Shown here: piece after piece, positions 46,251-54,781 of the stretch
Layout: each line of letters opens with the position of its first letter
How positions within the stretch are numbered: position 1 is the first letter of the stretch
DNA from: Cellvibrionales bacterium UBA1969
GTDB taxonomy: Bacteria; Pseudomonadota; Gammaproteobacteria; Pseudomonadales; UBA7434
Direction: 5' to 3'
Length of the DNA: 64,000 bases
NCBI GenBank assembly: GCA_002339085.1
Contig: DDDX01000060.1
Location: 7,478 to 71,477, forward strand
The notes under the pieces: model-generated
What the model saw: the letters and a program-made list of their open reading frames with translations, nothing else
Databases searched by the model: none
What the model was told of the DNA's origin: nothing
Made by a program: the position numbers and the translations under genes

Positions 46251-46664
46251 ATGTCAATAGAAAAACAAAAAAAATTTATAACAAAATTTATTAACGCCAT
46301 GAGTGAGGGTGATAGCGATGCCATTATCAACGCTTATCACCCAGAGGGTCGCGTAGAAACTATGGGCAATACTTTAATTTCTGGCAGTCGTGGCCTCGAT
46401 GAAATTAAAAGCTTCGCCCCCGCAGTTCTAGAATCTTTTCCAAATAAACTTACATTCACCATTAAAAATATTACCGCTGAGGATAACCGTGTTGCAGTAG
46501 AAGCCGAATCGAGTGGTGAGCATATTTCAGGCAAACATTATAATAACCAATACCATTTTTTGTTTGAGCTAAAAGACGAAAAAATTTACCGGCTAAAAGA
46601 ATATATGGACACTGAATTGGTTACTGATATTCTCTGTGGCGGTCAAAGACCAAATCAATCGTAA
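46251..46664 (+). CDS. SnoaL/NTF2-like protein
   Basis: A 137-residue small alpha+beta protein with an NTF2/SnoaL-type opening (FITKFINAMSEGDSDAIINAYHPEGRVETMG) and the repeated beta-sheet HYNNQYHFLFELKDEKIYRLKEYMDT. The fold includes ketosteroid isomerases, but no firm catalytic residue set can be assigned here. The ATG lies 1 nt after the preceding stop, so the two genes are tightly coupled. Confidence 0.75.
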   Translation: MSIEKQKKFITKFINAMSEGDSDAIINAYHPEGRVETMGNTLISGSRGLDEIKSFAPAVLESFPNKLTFTIKNITAEDNRVAVEAESSGEHISGKHYNNQYHFLFELKDEKIYRLKEYMDTELVTDILCGGQRPNQS

Positions 46665-46699
46665 CCCTCAGTAAATTAGGCATATAAAAAGGATAGATC

Positions 46700-47578
46700 A
46701 TGGCACTAAAAAAAAATCGAGTCGTATTAGTCACTGGCGGTAGCCGCGGAGTAGGTAAAGGAACGGCACTAGCACTCGGCGCAACAGGTGCCACTGTTTA
46801 TGTATCGGGTCGCTCGAGCAGTGATGGCCAAACAACTGCCCTACCTGGCAATATCCATACCACTGCTGAAGAGATTACCGCCAGAGGGGGTAAGGGGATT
46901 GCTGTTATTTGCGATCACACAGATGACCAACAAATTGCAGCCTTGATTGATCAGATTATTGACGAGCAGGGACGAATTGATATTCTAGTTAATAATGTTT
47001 ACCAAGTCCCTGATGATATGCTTGAATGGCAACCCTTCTGGAAACGTCCCCTCGATGATCACTGGCAAGCAATGATTGATTTAGGTCTGCGCGCACATTA
47101 CGTTGCCAGTTACTACGCCGCGCCTCATATGATCAAACAAGCAGCCGGTATGATTGTCAACATTTCATCACCCGGTGCTCGATGTTATCTTCACTCGGTC
47201 ATTTATGGCGTGGGGAAGGCCGGCAAAGATAAAATGATGCACGACATGGCTAAAGAGTTACGTGAATACAATGTTGCTGCCCTCGCTATTTGGCCCGGCA
47301 TTGTTAAAACCGAACGCTTAGCTCCCGCCATTGAAGCTGACGCACTGCCAGACGAATACGAACCATTAAAGCCCGGAATGGAATCGCCAGAATACCCTGG
47401 AAGAATTATCGATGCGATTGCAAAAGCCGATAATTATATGGATTACTCAGGTCGCTCATGGTGGAACTCCGAACTGGGTAATGAATTAGACATTCAAGAC
47501 ATTGACGGTGCGCAACCCATGTCTTATGCACCCTTTATGGGTGAGCCAGGCATTCCACCTGAAGCAATGGTAAAATAG
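46700..47578 (+). CDS. SDR, DHRS1-like
   Basis: A 292-residue SDR with VLVTGGSRGVGKGTA, LVNNVYQ in place of the usual NNAG, ISSPGARCYLHSV, and YGVGKAG, in which the Tyr and Lys of YxxxK are kept. The fold branch resembles DHRS1-type enzymes. It follows the SnoaL-like gene by 35 nt. The substrate is unknown; the long tail ending DGAQPMSYAPFMGEPG is not typical of short SDRs. Confidence 0.85.
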   Translation: MALKKNRVVLVTGGSRGVGKGTALALGATGATVYVSGRSSSDGQTTALPGNIHTTAEEITARGGKGIAVICDHTDDQQIAALIDQIIDEQGRIDILVNNVYQVPDDMLEWQPFWKRPLDDHWQAMIDLGLRAHYVASYYAAPHMIKQAAGMIVNISSPGARCYLHSVIYGVGKAGKDKMMHDMAKELREYNVAALAIWPGIVKTERLAPAIEADALPDEYEPLKPGMESPEYPGRIIDAIAKADNYMDYSGRSWWNSELGNELDIQDIDGAQPMSYAPFMGEPGIPPEAMVK

Positions 47579-47612
47579 AACTTTAGCGATGATATTCAAG
47601 GCATAATGAGCA

Positions 47613-49082
47613 ATGTCCAAAGCAACCATAGATTTACTCAACGTCGCTGACATCACTGATTGGCACAGTGAACACGACTTACTGGTCGTTGGCTTTGGTG
47701 CAGCCGGCGCTTGCGCTGCAATTGAATCAGCACAAGCAGGTAATACCGTATTGGTTTTGGAGCGCGGTAGCGGCATTGGTGGTACCACTAGCTTAGCAAC
47801 CGGTCACTTCTATCTCGGTGGTGGCACTCGTGTCCAACTAGCCAATGGTATCGAAGACAGTGCTGATGAGATGTTTAACTACCTAATGGCTAATACGCCC
47901 GACCCCAATGCTGAAAAAATTCGTGCTTATGCTGATGATAGCGTTAGTCATTTTAATTGGTTAGTCGAACAAGGCGTACCTTTTAATGACGGCTTCTACC
48001 GAAAAAAACATTACGAGCAACCCACTGACGAATGTTTGATTTGGTCGGGCAATGAGAAAGCTTGGCCCTACTCTCAACAAGCTAAACCAGCGCCTCGCGG
48101 CCATAAGGTCGAGCATCCTGGCAGTGGTGGCGGCGCTATCGTCATGCAAAAATTAGGTGAAGCCGCTAAACAATTAAAAGTGAAATTTCAATTTGATGCG
48201 CAAGTCAACGGTTTAATAAAAAATAAGACTGGCCGTATTGTCGGCCTTCGATACAAAACCTTTGGTGACACTTATTATCTCCGAGCAAATAAGGCGGTGG
48301 TAATTGCAGCCGGCGGATTCAGCATGAATAAAACCATGGTTGAAGAACATTGTCCTCAATTAAATGCTGAATCTGTATGGCCACAAGGTACGCCATACGA
48401 CGACGGCAGCGGCATTCAATTGGGTTTAGCTGCCGGCGGGCAAGCCATTCATATGTCACAGGTATTTCTAACTTCTCCTTTTTATCCCCCCGAAAGCTTA
48501 GTTAAAGGTATTTTAGTCAACCAATACGGCCAACGATTTATCAATGAAGATTCCTATCATTCGCGTTCCGCAGCAGCGTGCATTGAACAACCTAACGGTG
48601 TTGCTTATCTTATTTGTGACAACGCTACTTTTGGACGACCTGAATTAAAACTACAGGAATTAATTGATGCCTGGGACACCGTGGAAGAAATGGAACAAGC
48701 GCTAGCACTGCCAAAAGGTGCACTGCAAGATACTATTAATCAGTATAATCAATATGCTGAACTGGGCAAAGATCCTCAACAACATAAGCATGCTGATTGG
48801 TTGCAGCCGCTTAATCAGCCTCCCTTTGCTGCACTGGAGTGCTCGTTTGAAAAGTCAAGCTACACTGGCTTTACTTTGGGTGGATTACAGGTTTCTAAAG
48901 ATGCGGAAGTGCTTGACCATCATCGCCAAGCGATTACTGGTCTTTATGCAGCAGGTGCTTGCGCATCTAATATTGCCCAAGATGGTACCGGTTATTCCAG
49001 CGGCACTTGTATCGGCGAAGCGACCTACTTCGGTCGCCGAGCCGCCAAACACGCCAATCAACTAAGCCCTTTACTGCCCTGA
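47613..49082 (+). CDS. FAD-dependent oxidoreductase, KstD/fumarate-reductase superfamily
   Basis: A flavoprotein of 489 residues. The FAD Rossmann motif is VVGFGAAGACAAIESA. GGTTSLATGHFYLGGGT lies where the family binds the flavin and substrate. The C-terminal end YSSGTCIGEATYFGRRAA resembles the YxSGxxxGxxxFFGRRA pattern of 3-oxosteroid and other enone dehydrogenases. It could introduce or reduce a double bond next to a ketone. Whether it acts as a Delta1- or Delta4-(5-alpha)-dehydrogenase cannot be settled from the sequence. It follows the SDR gene by 34 nt. Confidence 0.83.
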   Translation: MSKATIDLLNVADITDWHSEHDLLVVGFGAAGACAAIESAQAGNTVLVLERGSGIGGTTSLATGHFYLGGGTRVQLANGIEDSADEMFNYLMANTPDPNAEKIRAYADDSVSHFNWLVEQGVPFNDGFYRKKHYEQPTDECLIWSGNEKAWPYSQQAKPAPRGHKVEHPGSGGGAIVMQKLGEAAKQLKVKFQFDAQVNGLIKNKTGRIVGLRYKTFGDTYYLRANKAVVIAAGGFSMNKTMVEEHCPQLNAESVWPQGTPYDDGSGIQLGLAAGGQAIHMSQVFLTSPFYPPESLVKGILVNQYGQRFINEDSYHSRSAAACIEQPNGVAYLICDNATFGRPELKLQELIDAWDTVEEMEQALALPKGALQDTINQYNQYAELGKDPQQHKHADWLQPLNQPPFAALECSFEKSSYTGFTLGGLQVSKDAEVLDHHRQAITGLYAAGACASNIAQDGTGYSSGTCIGEATYFGRRAAKHANQLSPLLP

Positions 49083-49089
49083 GGATGAT

Positions 49090-49848
49090 ATGAACTTAAC
49101 CACCGCTGTACTCATTACCGGAGGGGCCTCAGGAATTGGAAAAGCCTGCGCAGAAGCTTTAGCCCGCCAAGGTCGCCCAATTATGATTTGGGATATCGAT
49201 AGCAAAGCTGCTGCTGCTAGCGCCAGTCAAGTTCAACAAAATTTCAATGTCGACACCAGCAGCTATGGCATAGACATCAGTCAGTTCAATGAATTTGAAT
49301 CGGCGCTAACTGCTAGTCGAATGAGTAAACACAGCATTGGTGGTTTAGTTCATGCCGCCGGAGTGGATGGCAGTGTGGCGCTCGATGACCTCACGCCCGA
49401 GTCATGGCAACGTATTATGGATATTAATTTAGGGGCTCTGCCGTTCTTAACGCAACTTCTACTACCTGACCTAGCCGCCAATTCTGGCTCCGCCATCGTA
49501 GGTATTGCATCGATTAATGCGCACTTAGGTAACCAAGCTAACCTTTCTTACAGCGCATCAAAAAGCGGTATGTTAGGGCTTGTTAAAGCACTAGCAGACC
49601 GCTTAGCCAATGATAATATTAGAATTAATGCCGTTTCACCTGGACAAATCGATACCCCCATGCTGGCAGGACCCATGGCCTATATGGATGGATTACGCGA
49701 ACAATTCGAACTACGAATTCTAATGGGTCGTCTTGGCCAAGCCAGCGAAGTTGCCAATGCTGTTGCTTTTTTGCTATCGGATCAGGCCAGCTATATCACA
49801 GCAAGTGAGTTAGTGGTTGATGGCGGTAATCTTTCATCCCAACGCTGA
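49090..49848 (+). CDS. Short-chain dehydrogenase/reductase
   Basis: A 252-residue SDR with ITGGASGIGKACAE, VHAAGVDG in place of NNAG, IASINAHLGN with the Ser, and YSASK. The C-terminus VVDGGNLSSQ is normal. It follows the flavoprotein by 7 nt and is the last tightly spaced gene of the operon; a 130-nt gap separates it from the HsaA-like gene. The substrate is unknown. Confidence 0.9.
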   Translation: MNLTTAVLITGGASGIGKACAEALARQGRPIMIWDIDSKAAAASASQVQQNFNVDTSSYGIDISQFNEFESALTASRMSKHSIGGLVHAAGVDGSVALDDLTPESWQRIMDINLGALPFLTQLLLPDLAANSGSAIVGIASINAHLGNQANLSYSASKSGMLGLVKALADRLANDNIRINAVSPGQIDTPMLAGPMAYMDGLREQFELRILMGRLGQASEVANAVAFLLSDQASYITASELVVDGGNLSSQR

Positions 49849-49978
49849 CCGACATAAATAATCAAATTACCCTCTTTTTATGGATTTTTGGAAGGTATTG
49901 TTAATTAACTACTCAAGCTAAGGCGTTAACGTAGTCACTATTCAATCACTTTACTGATAATAAGAAACAAGGTGTTTT

Positions 49979-51178
49979 ATGGATACTCAAGTCAAATCTA
50001 CTTCCAATGTTAGTCCAGCAGAGATGTTAGATAAAGCCATCGCCATGCAAGCTATGTTGCGAGAAAAGGCGCAACACACCAGAAGCTTGCGACGCATCCC
50101 TGATGAGACGATGGCCGAGCTAATTGACGCCGGTTTTTTTAAAATGATGCAGCCAGCCCGATATGGCGGCTACGAAATGAACCCAAAACATTTTTATGAT
50201 GTAGTGTTTGAAATTGCAAGAGCCTGCCCATCGACAGGATGGGTGTTAAGTGTTGTCGGTGTGCATAATTGGCAGCTAGGATTATTAGACGATCGCGCTC
50301 AACAAGATGTCTGGGGGCAAGATGACAATCAACTCATCTCATCATCCTATGCGCCTAAGGGCAAAGCTGAGCCGGTAGAGGGCGGTTTTAAATTCTCAGG
50401 GCAATGGCAGTTTTCAAGCGGTTGTGACCATTGTAATTGGATTTTTGTTGGCGGTTTACTCCCCGCTGATCCAAATATGCCTGAGATGCCACAACTCGGT
50501 TCTTTTTTAATTCCAAGCAGCGATTACGAGATCATTGATGACTGGCATACCACCGGCTTACAGGGTTCTGGCAGTAAAACATTAGTCGTCAAAGACGCCT
50601 TTGTGCCTGATTATCGCGTGCATAGCTTTATGCAAGGCTTCTTATGCCAAGGGCCTGGCCAAGCATTAAATACTTCACCATTATATAAATTACCGTTCGG
50701 GCAAGTCTTTATTCGCGCCGTTTCAACCCCTTCTATCGGTACGGCTCAAGGGGCACTCGACGCCTACTGTGAATATAATTCGAAACGGCTCAACAGTGTC
50801 GGTCAAAAAGTTGTCGAAAGTCCCGCTGGACAAATCGCTGGCGCTCGCGCTCTATCGGCAATTCGTACAGCCAGATTAAAGTTACATCATGCCTTTGATA
50901 CCTTGCTTGAATTCGCTGAAAAAGGTGAGCCATACCGTGATATAGATCGAGCCGAGTTCCGCTATGATTCTTGCAATACTGTAGAAACACTCATCCCCGT
51001 GGTGCAGGAATTATTGGCAAATTCGGGTGGAACAGCGATTTATCAAGGCAATACAGTGAACGAACTGTATCAGGATATTCTTGCTTTTCGCCAGCACGCG
51101 GCTAATCAACCCTACGCACCGACAACTAATTTAGGCTCAGTGATGTTTGGTGCACCATCGAAAGATTTTTTCAGTTAG
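49979..51178 (+). CDS. Flavin-dependent hydroxylase, HsaA-like (acyl-CoA dehydrogenase fold)
   Basis: A 399-residue oxygenase of the two-component flavin monooxygenase type. The runs STGWVLSVVGVHNWQLGL, SSYAPKG, FSSGCDHCNWIFVGG and GSGSKTLVVKDAFVP are recognisably like HsaA, which hydroxylates a phenol ring in steroid ring-A/B degradation with reduced flavin from HsaB. No HsaB-like reductase gene lies in the window. ATG 49979 has AAGGTG about 6 nt upstream. It has its own 130-bp leader after the operon of the KstD-like gene. Confidence 0.9.
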   Translation: MDTQVKSTSNVSPAEMLDKAIAMQAMLREKAQHTRSLRRIPDETMAELIDAGFFKMMQPARYGGYEMNPKHFYDVVFEIARACPSTGWVLSVVGVHNWQLGLLDDRAQQDVWGQDDNQLISSSYAPKGKAEPVEGGFKFSGQWQFSSGCDHCNWIFVGGLLPADPNMPEMPQLGSFLIPSSDYEIIDDWHTTGLQGSGSKTLVVKDAFVPDYRVHSFMQGFLCQGPGQALNTSPLYKLPFGQVFIRAVSTPSIGTAQGALDAYCEYNSKRLNSVGQKVVESPAGQIAGARALSAIRTARLKLHHAFDTLLEFAEKGEPYRDIDRAEFRYDSCNTVETLIPVVQELLANSGGTAIYQGNTVNELYQDILAFRQHAANQPYAPTTNLGSVMFGAPSKDFFS

Positions 51179-51201
51179 ATGCTTTTCATCCGCCTAAGTG
51201 A

Positions 51202-52746
51202 TTAAGGCCTGATACCTGATCGTTTAAGCGGTTGAGGTTGCTGTGATTGTCGCTCGCGACTGACCATTAAAGCTTTAATAAATCGATTGCGCAATTCTCG
51301 TGGGTCAATAATTTCGTCATAAGCCATGGTATCGCCGGTCGACCAAGCTCCACTCTGTTCAGCTATTTTTAATTTTTCAGCCATGTCTTTATCGGCTCCT
51401 GATGCAATGCCGCCTCCCAGTGCCGGTATACCGCCCAAGGTAATTCCCGGAAACGCCAAGGTCAGTGTTTGCTGATCGAAAGGATTCATACCCATTAGTG
51501 AACTCCCAAAGCCAAAGGCTTTTCGGATCGTCACATGGAGTTTAGGCGACTCAATCGAAGACTGAGCAGCATACATACGTGCAGCAGATCTTAAGGTGCC
51601 CGCCTGCTCTGCCGATGAACCCGACATCACACCAGGGTTATCGGCTAAAAATACAATAGGCAAATGAAAAGCATTACAGACGTCAATAAAATGTGCAGCC
51701 TTATCGGCTGCTTCGGCGGTTATCGCACCGGCCTGAACACTGGGTTGATTGGCAACGATCGCTACCGGATAACCTCCAATGCGAGCCAATGAGGTAATAA
51801 TAGATCGCCCATAGCCTGGCTGAATGTCAATACAATCGTCACTGTCATCGACAACTAAGTCAATCAGTTTATGTATATCGTAGGCAATTCTATCATCGTT
51901 AGGAACGATATCGAACACTTCAACGAGACTACGCGACTGTGACAAAGCAGACTGCTTTTGAGCTGCTAACTGATAAGCACTGGCAGGGAAAAAACTTAAA
52001 TACTGTCGGACTAAGCGAACACCTTGTAGAAAGTCATCGACCTGATTATGTGCAACGCCACTAACTGATGTATGCATTGCTGCACCACCCAGCGCTTGTT
52101 TTGATATTTTTTCACCTAGCGCGGCTTCAACTAAAGGCGGTCCTGCTGCAAATAAAAAAGCATCAGAAGTCATCACAATAAAATCTTTTAGCATGCCCGT
52201 AATTGCACCATGGCCTGCCGATGGCCCAACGATTAATGCCACAGTGGGTACAATTCCTGATAGCTTAGCCAAAACCTGCATATCACTTGGCGCGTAAGGG
52301 TGACGGCTCAAGGCATTACTTGTTCGCTCACCCGAGCCCTCAAGCAAACTGATAAAAGGCAACCTTTCTTGTAAAGCCAAACTGGCTAAACGTATTTTCT
52401 TAGCATTAGTAGCATGGCCAATAGAGCCGCCCATGACAGTAAAATCTTCACAGCCAACCACGACATTACGGCCATCGATGGTAGCTAAACCACCGATCAA
52501 AGCATCTGCTGCTGCAATTGGTTCGCCGTGATAACTTAAACCGCCGGCTAAGGTACCCAGCTCCATAAAACTGCCGTCATCGACTAAAGCCGTAATCATT
52601 TGTCGAGCATTGAACCGGCCCGCATCCTCACGCTTAGCTAATTTTTCCTCGCCACCCATCGATTGACCAAAGCTTTTACGACGCTCAAACTCAGCCATTA
52701 ATGGCTGCCAGTCTTGCGCAATAGAATTGATATCCTGTTCTGCCAT
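51202..52746 (-). CDS. Acyl-CoA carboxylase carboxyltransferase subunit
   Basis: A 514-residue protein with both carboxyltransferase halves: the N-terminal acyl-CoA site (GRFNARQMITALVDDGSFMELG, SAGHGAITGML), and the C-terminal half with GGYPVAIVANQPSVQAGAIT, FLADNPGVMSGSSAEQAG and GGGIASGADKDMAEKL. It would pair with a biotin carboxylase/biotin carrier, which are not in the window. It lies opposite the HsaA-like gene, convergent, and could belong to downstream acyl-CoA processing. It may serve propionyl-, methylcrotonyl- or another acyl-CoA. Confidence 0.85.
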   Translation of the reverse strand: MAEQDINSIAQDWQPLMAEFERRKSFGQSMGGEEKLAKREDAGRFNARQMITALVDDGSFMELGTLAGGLSYHGEPIAAADALIGGLATIDGRNVVVGCEDFTVMGGSIGHATNAKKIRLASLALQERLPFISLLEGSGERTSNALSRHPYAPSDMQVLAKLSGIVPTVALIVGPSAGHGAITGMLKDFIVMTSDAFLFAAGPPLVEAALGEKISKQALGGAAMHTSVSGVAHNQVDDFLQGVRLVRQYLSFFPASAYQLAAQKQSALSQSRSLVEVFDIVPNDDRIAYDIHKLIDLVVDDSDDCIDIQPGYGRSIITSLARIGGYPVAIVANQPSVQAGAITAEAADKAAHFIDVCNAFHLPIVFLADNPGVMSGSSAEQAGTLRSAARMYAAQSSIESPKLHVTIRKAFGFGSSLMGMNPFDQQTLTLAFPGITLGGIPALGGGIASGADKDMAEKLKIAEQSGAWSTGDTMAYDEIIDPRELRNRFIKALMVSRERQSQQPQPLKRSGIRP

Positions 52747-52830
52747 ACTCAGCCTCTGTTAATGAGTCGCAAGTTAATCACTGAATCTTAGCCATCATAG
52801 ACAATAATCGGCCATGTTAAAATTACGGTC

Positions 52831-53655
52831 TTATAAGGGATAAATATCAAAGCGGGCGGATTTTCCCTCGATTGACGATGCGGGTGTTTGAAGCGCTAAG
52901 TGCTCGGCTCCTGGCGCTCGCTTGATCACAACTTTTGAACCGGCTATCTTAACCGCTGCTTCAAATAATCGCTGATCCTCAGCAGTTGAATTATGGGCAG
53001 CAATTTGCTGCAAAAAAGCCATATTTTTTTTCACGGCTGCTGTTTTTTTAAGTCCACGCTTTGGCTCTTGCTCCGCAGTGTTATACATGGGATCGAGGTA
53101 AACCACATCGGGTCGACGTCCCTGCCAACTTTTCATGATATCAACGCTATCACCTTCGTAAAAAACAATTCGACTGGCCACCTCAGCGATTACATCGTCA
53201 CTATCAGCGACGCGATGAATTGCCTGTGCTAACAAAAACGCAAGCAGAGGGTTCTTTTCAACCATCGTAAGCTGGCAACCGGCATTGGCAAGTAAAAACC
53301 CGTCGTGGCCAAAACCTGCCGTCGCGTCTAAAACAAATAGCGGCAACGTCGCTTTATTTCGACCTTTGACTGCTCGAACGACATTTTCTTTTTCGAAACC
53401 TTGTCGGCTTAAGCGAGCATAAAAAGACGGTAAAAAAAAGTCTACCCCCACTGTGGATTTTCGGTCATGCGTAAACACACGCCATTGATTATTTTCAAGG
53501 ACTAATTTTGGTAGTGAGTCACTGGGTAAATTTTCTTCACTGATGGTATGGAAATGCAATCGCTGAGCAAGCGATTTAACACTATCAAACGATAGATTTT
53601 CTTTTTCATTGGCCAACAAAACATAGCCTTTGGGCACTTGGCCATCATTCATCAA
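52831..53655 (-). CDS. rsmJ: 16S rRNA (guanine1516-N2)-methyltransferase
   Basis: Methylates G1516 of 16S rRNA. The 274-residue protein contains the SAM motif LDATAGFGHDGFLLANAG and the acidic MVEKNPLLAFLLAQAI, with VVYLDPMY as the catalytic-type motif. These are characteristic of RsmJ. The start ATG 53655 is followed by a second in-frame ATG, one codon later. It lies 7 nt from the PilZ gene on the same strand. Confidence 0.92.
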   Translation of the reverse strand: MMNDGQVPKGYVLLANEKENLSFDSVKSLAQRLHFHTISEENLPSDSLPKLVLENNQWRVFTHDRKSTVGVDFFLPSFYARLSRQGFEKENVVRAVKGRNKATLPLFVLDATAGFGHDGFLLANAGCQLTMVEKNPLLAFLLAQAIHRVADSDDVIAEVASRIVFYEGDSVDIMKSWQGRRPDVVYLDPMYNTAEQEPKRGLKKTAAVKKNMAFLQQIAAHNSTAEDQRLFEAAVKIAGSKVVIKRAPGAEHLALQTPASSIEGKSARFDIYPL

Positions 53656-53662
53656 TCAGCAC

Positions 53663-53935
53663 CTAAACAAACTCAAGGCCCATGCCTTGATCGGAGGTAT
53701 GGGCCACACGCATCGACACTGGCGTATCATTGAGTGGGCCGGTATGCCTTTTAATAAGGACTTTTACTTCGGTATTAACCGGCGGCAAGGTATGAGTACC
53801 TCGCAAAGCAAAAAAACCACCTTGCGAACTGTCTTTTGCCTTAAGCTGAATAACACCCCATGCGGGGTGACTGATTTCTAACTGCGCTTGGCTAGCAACC
53901 CTTGGATATCTTCGCTTATCAGATGCAAAACCCAT
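53663..53935 (-). CDS. PilZ-domain protein
   Basis: A small (90-residue) protein with the cyclic-di-GMP-binding start RRYPRVA (RxxxR) and the later GGFFALRGTH (D/NxSxxG-like, here DSSQGG). It could be a cyclic-di-GMP effector. ATG 53935 was chosen because AAGAGTGA lies upstream and the domain begins right after it; a longer TTG start at 54001 overlaps the preceding gene and has no such support. It lies between rsmJ and the MBL hydrolase gene. Confidence 0.82.
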   Translation of the reverse strand: MGFASDKRRYPRVASQAQLEISHPAWGVIQLKAKDSSQGGFFALRGTHTLPPVNTEVKVLIKRHTGPLNDTPVSMRVAHTSDQGMGLEFV

Positions 53936-53978
53936 CGCTAAATCACTCTTTTTATAATCGGTATAGGGCCTTATTTGG

Positions 53979-54755
53979 CTAGGCAATTTCCAACCAATCA
54001 AAGCCGCTTTCTTGATCCGCTACCCGCATTCGTTCATGGTGAGGAAATATCGCTTTTATCGCCTCGCAAGCCAGTGCTGCTTGATTATTTTTTTGGCTAA
54101 TATGCGCAACCACCAGCCACTGAATATTCTGATGCTGTAATTTAGACAATAACTCAGCGGCTTGAGTGTTGCTTAAGTGTCCCCAGTCCCCTTTGACACG
54201 CTGCTTTAAGCTCATCGGGTAAGGACCATTTTGCAGCATCGATTCGTCATAATTGCACTCTAAAATTATCGCGTCACAATCTTGATAAGACTCAATAATA
54301 TGCGGTGTATAGCTTCCTAGGTCGGTTAATATACCTAACTTCTTAGCTGCCTGGTCAGACGCAGGCTGAGTACTGATAACAAATTGACAGGGTTCTCTCG
54401 CATCGTGCGGTACGGTGACAGGCTGAATCAGTAGGTCGCCAACAACCACCGGTGAAAAGTGACTTAAAATATTCATCTGCGGGAGGTGGTCTAAGCCGCT
54501 CTTAATGGCAGTGCCGTGAGTCATATATAGCGGCATTGCGTATTGCCGCGCAAGTGACTTCAGACCTTTAATGTGGTCACTGTGTTCATGCGTGATAAAC
54601 ACAGCATCAATTGACTCAGGCAATATATCTAACTGTGCAAGGCCCTCCCTTAAGGGTCGCAAGGCAACGCCACAATCAATTAATATTCGCGCTTGGCTTG
54701 ATTCAACAATTAACGCATTGCCGCGGCTACCACTGCCTAAAGAAGAAAATCGCAT
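53979..54755 (-). CDS. MBL-fold metallohydrolase, YycJ/WalJ-like
   Basis: A 258-residue metallo-beta-lactamase-fold protein. The opening FSSLGSGSRGNA and the metal motif FITHEHSDHIKGL (HxHxDH), with NAxNVxHD-like HDARE and a later VVAHISQKN, resemble the YycJ/WalJ group. It is probably a hydrolase of nucleic acids or related phosphodiesters. It lies between bamC and the PilZ gene; in Pseudomonas the MBL gene lies between bamC and purC. Confidence 0.9.
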   Translation of the reverse strand: MRFSSLGSGSRGNALIVESSQARILIDCGVALRPLREGLAQLDILPESIDAVFITHEHSDHIKGLKSLARQYAMPLYMTHGTAIKSGLDHLPQMNILSHFSPVVVGDLLIQPVTVPHDAREPCQFVISTQPASDQAAKKLGILTDLGSYTPHIIESYQDCDAIILECNYDESMLQNGPYPMSLKQRVKGDWGHLSNTQAAELLSKLQHQNIQWLVVAHISQKNNQAALACEAIKAIFPHHERMRVADQESGFDWLEIA

Positions 54756-54781
54756 AATCTAGCCAGTCATAACCGCATTAA

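Noticed and set aside
53663..54001. Longer PilZ start at TTG 54001
   Set aside because: It overlaps the MBL gene and adds residues outside the PilZ domain; ATG 53935 has a better ribosome site.
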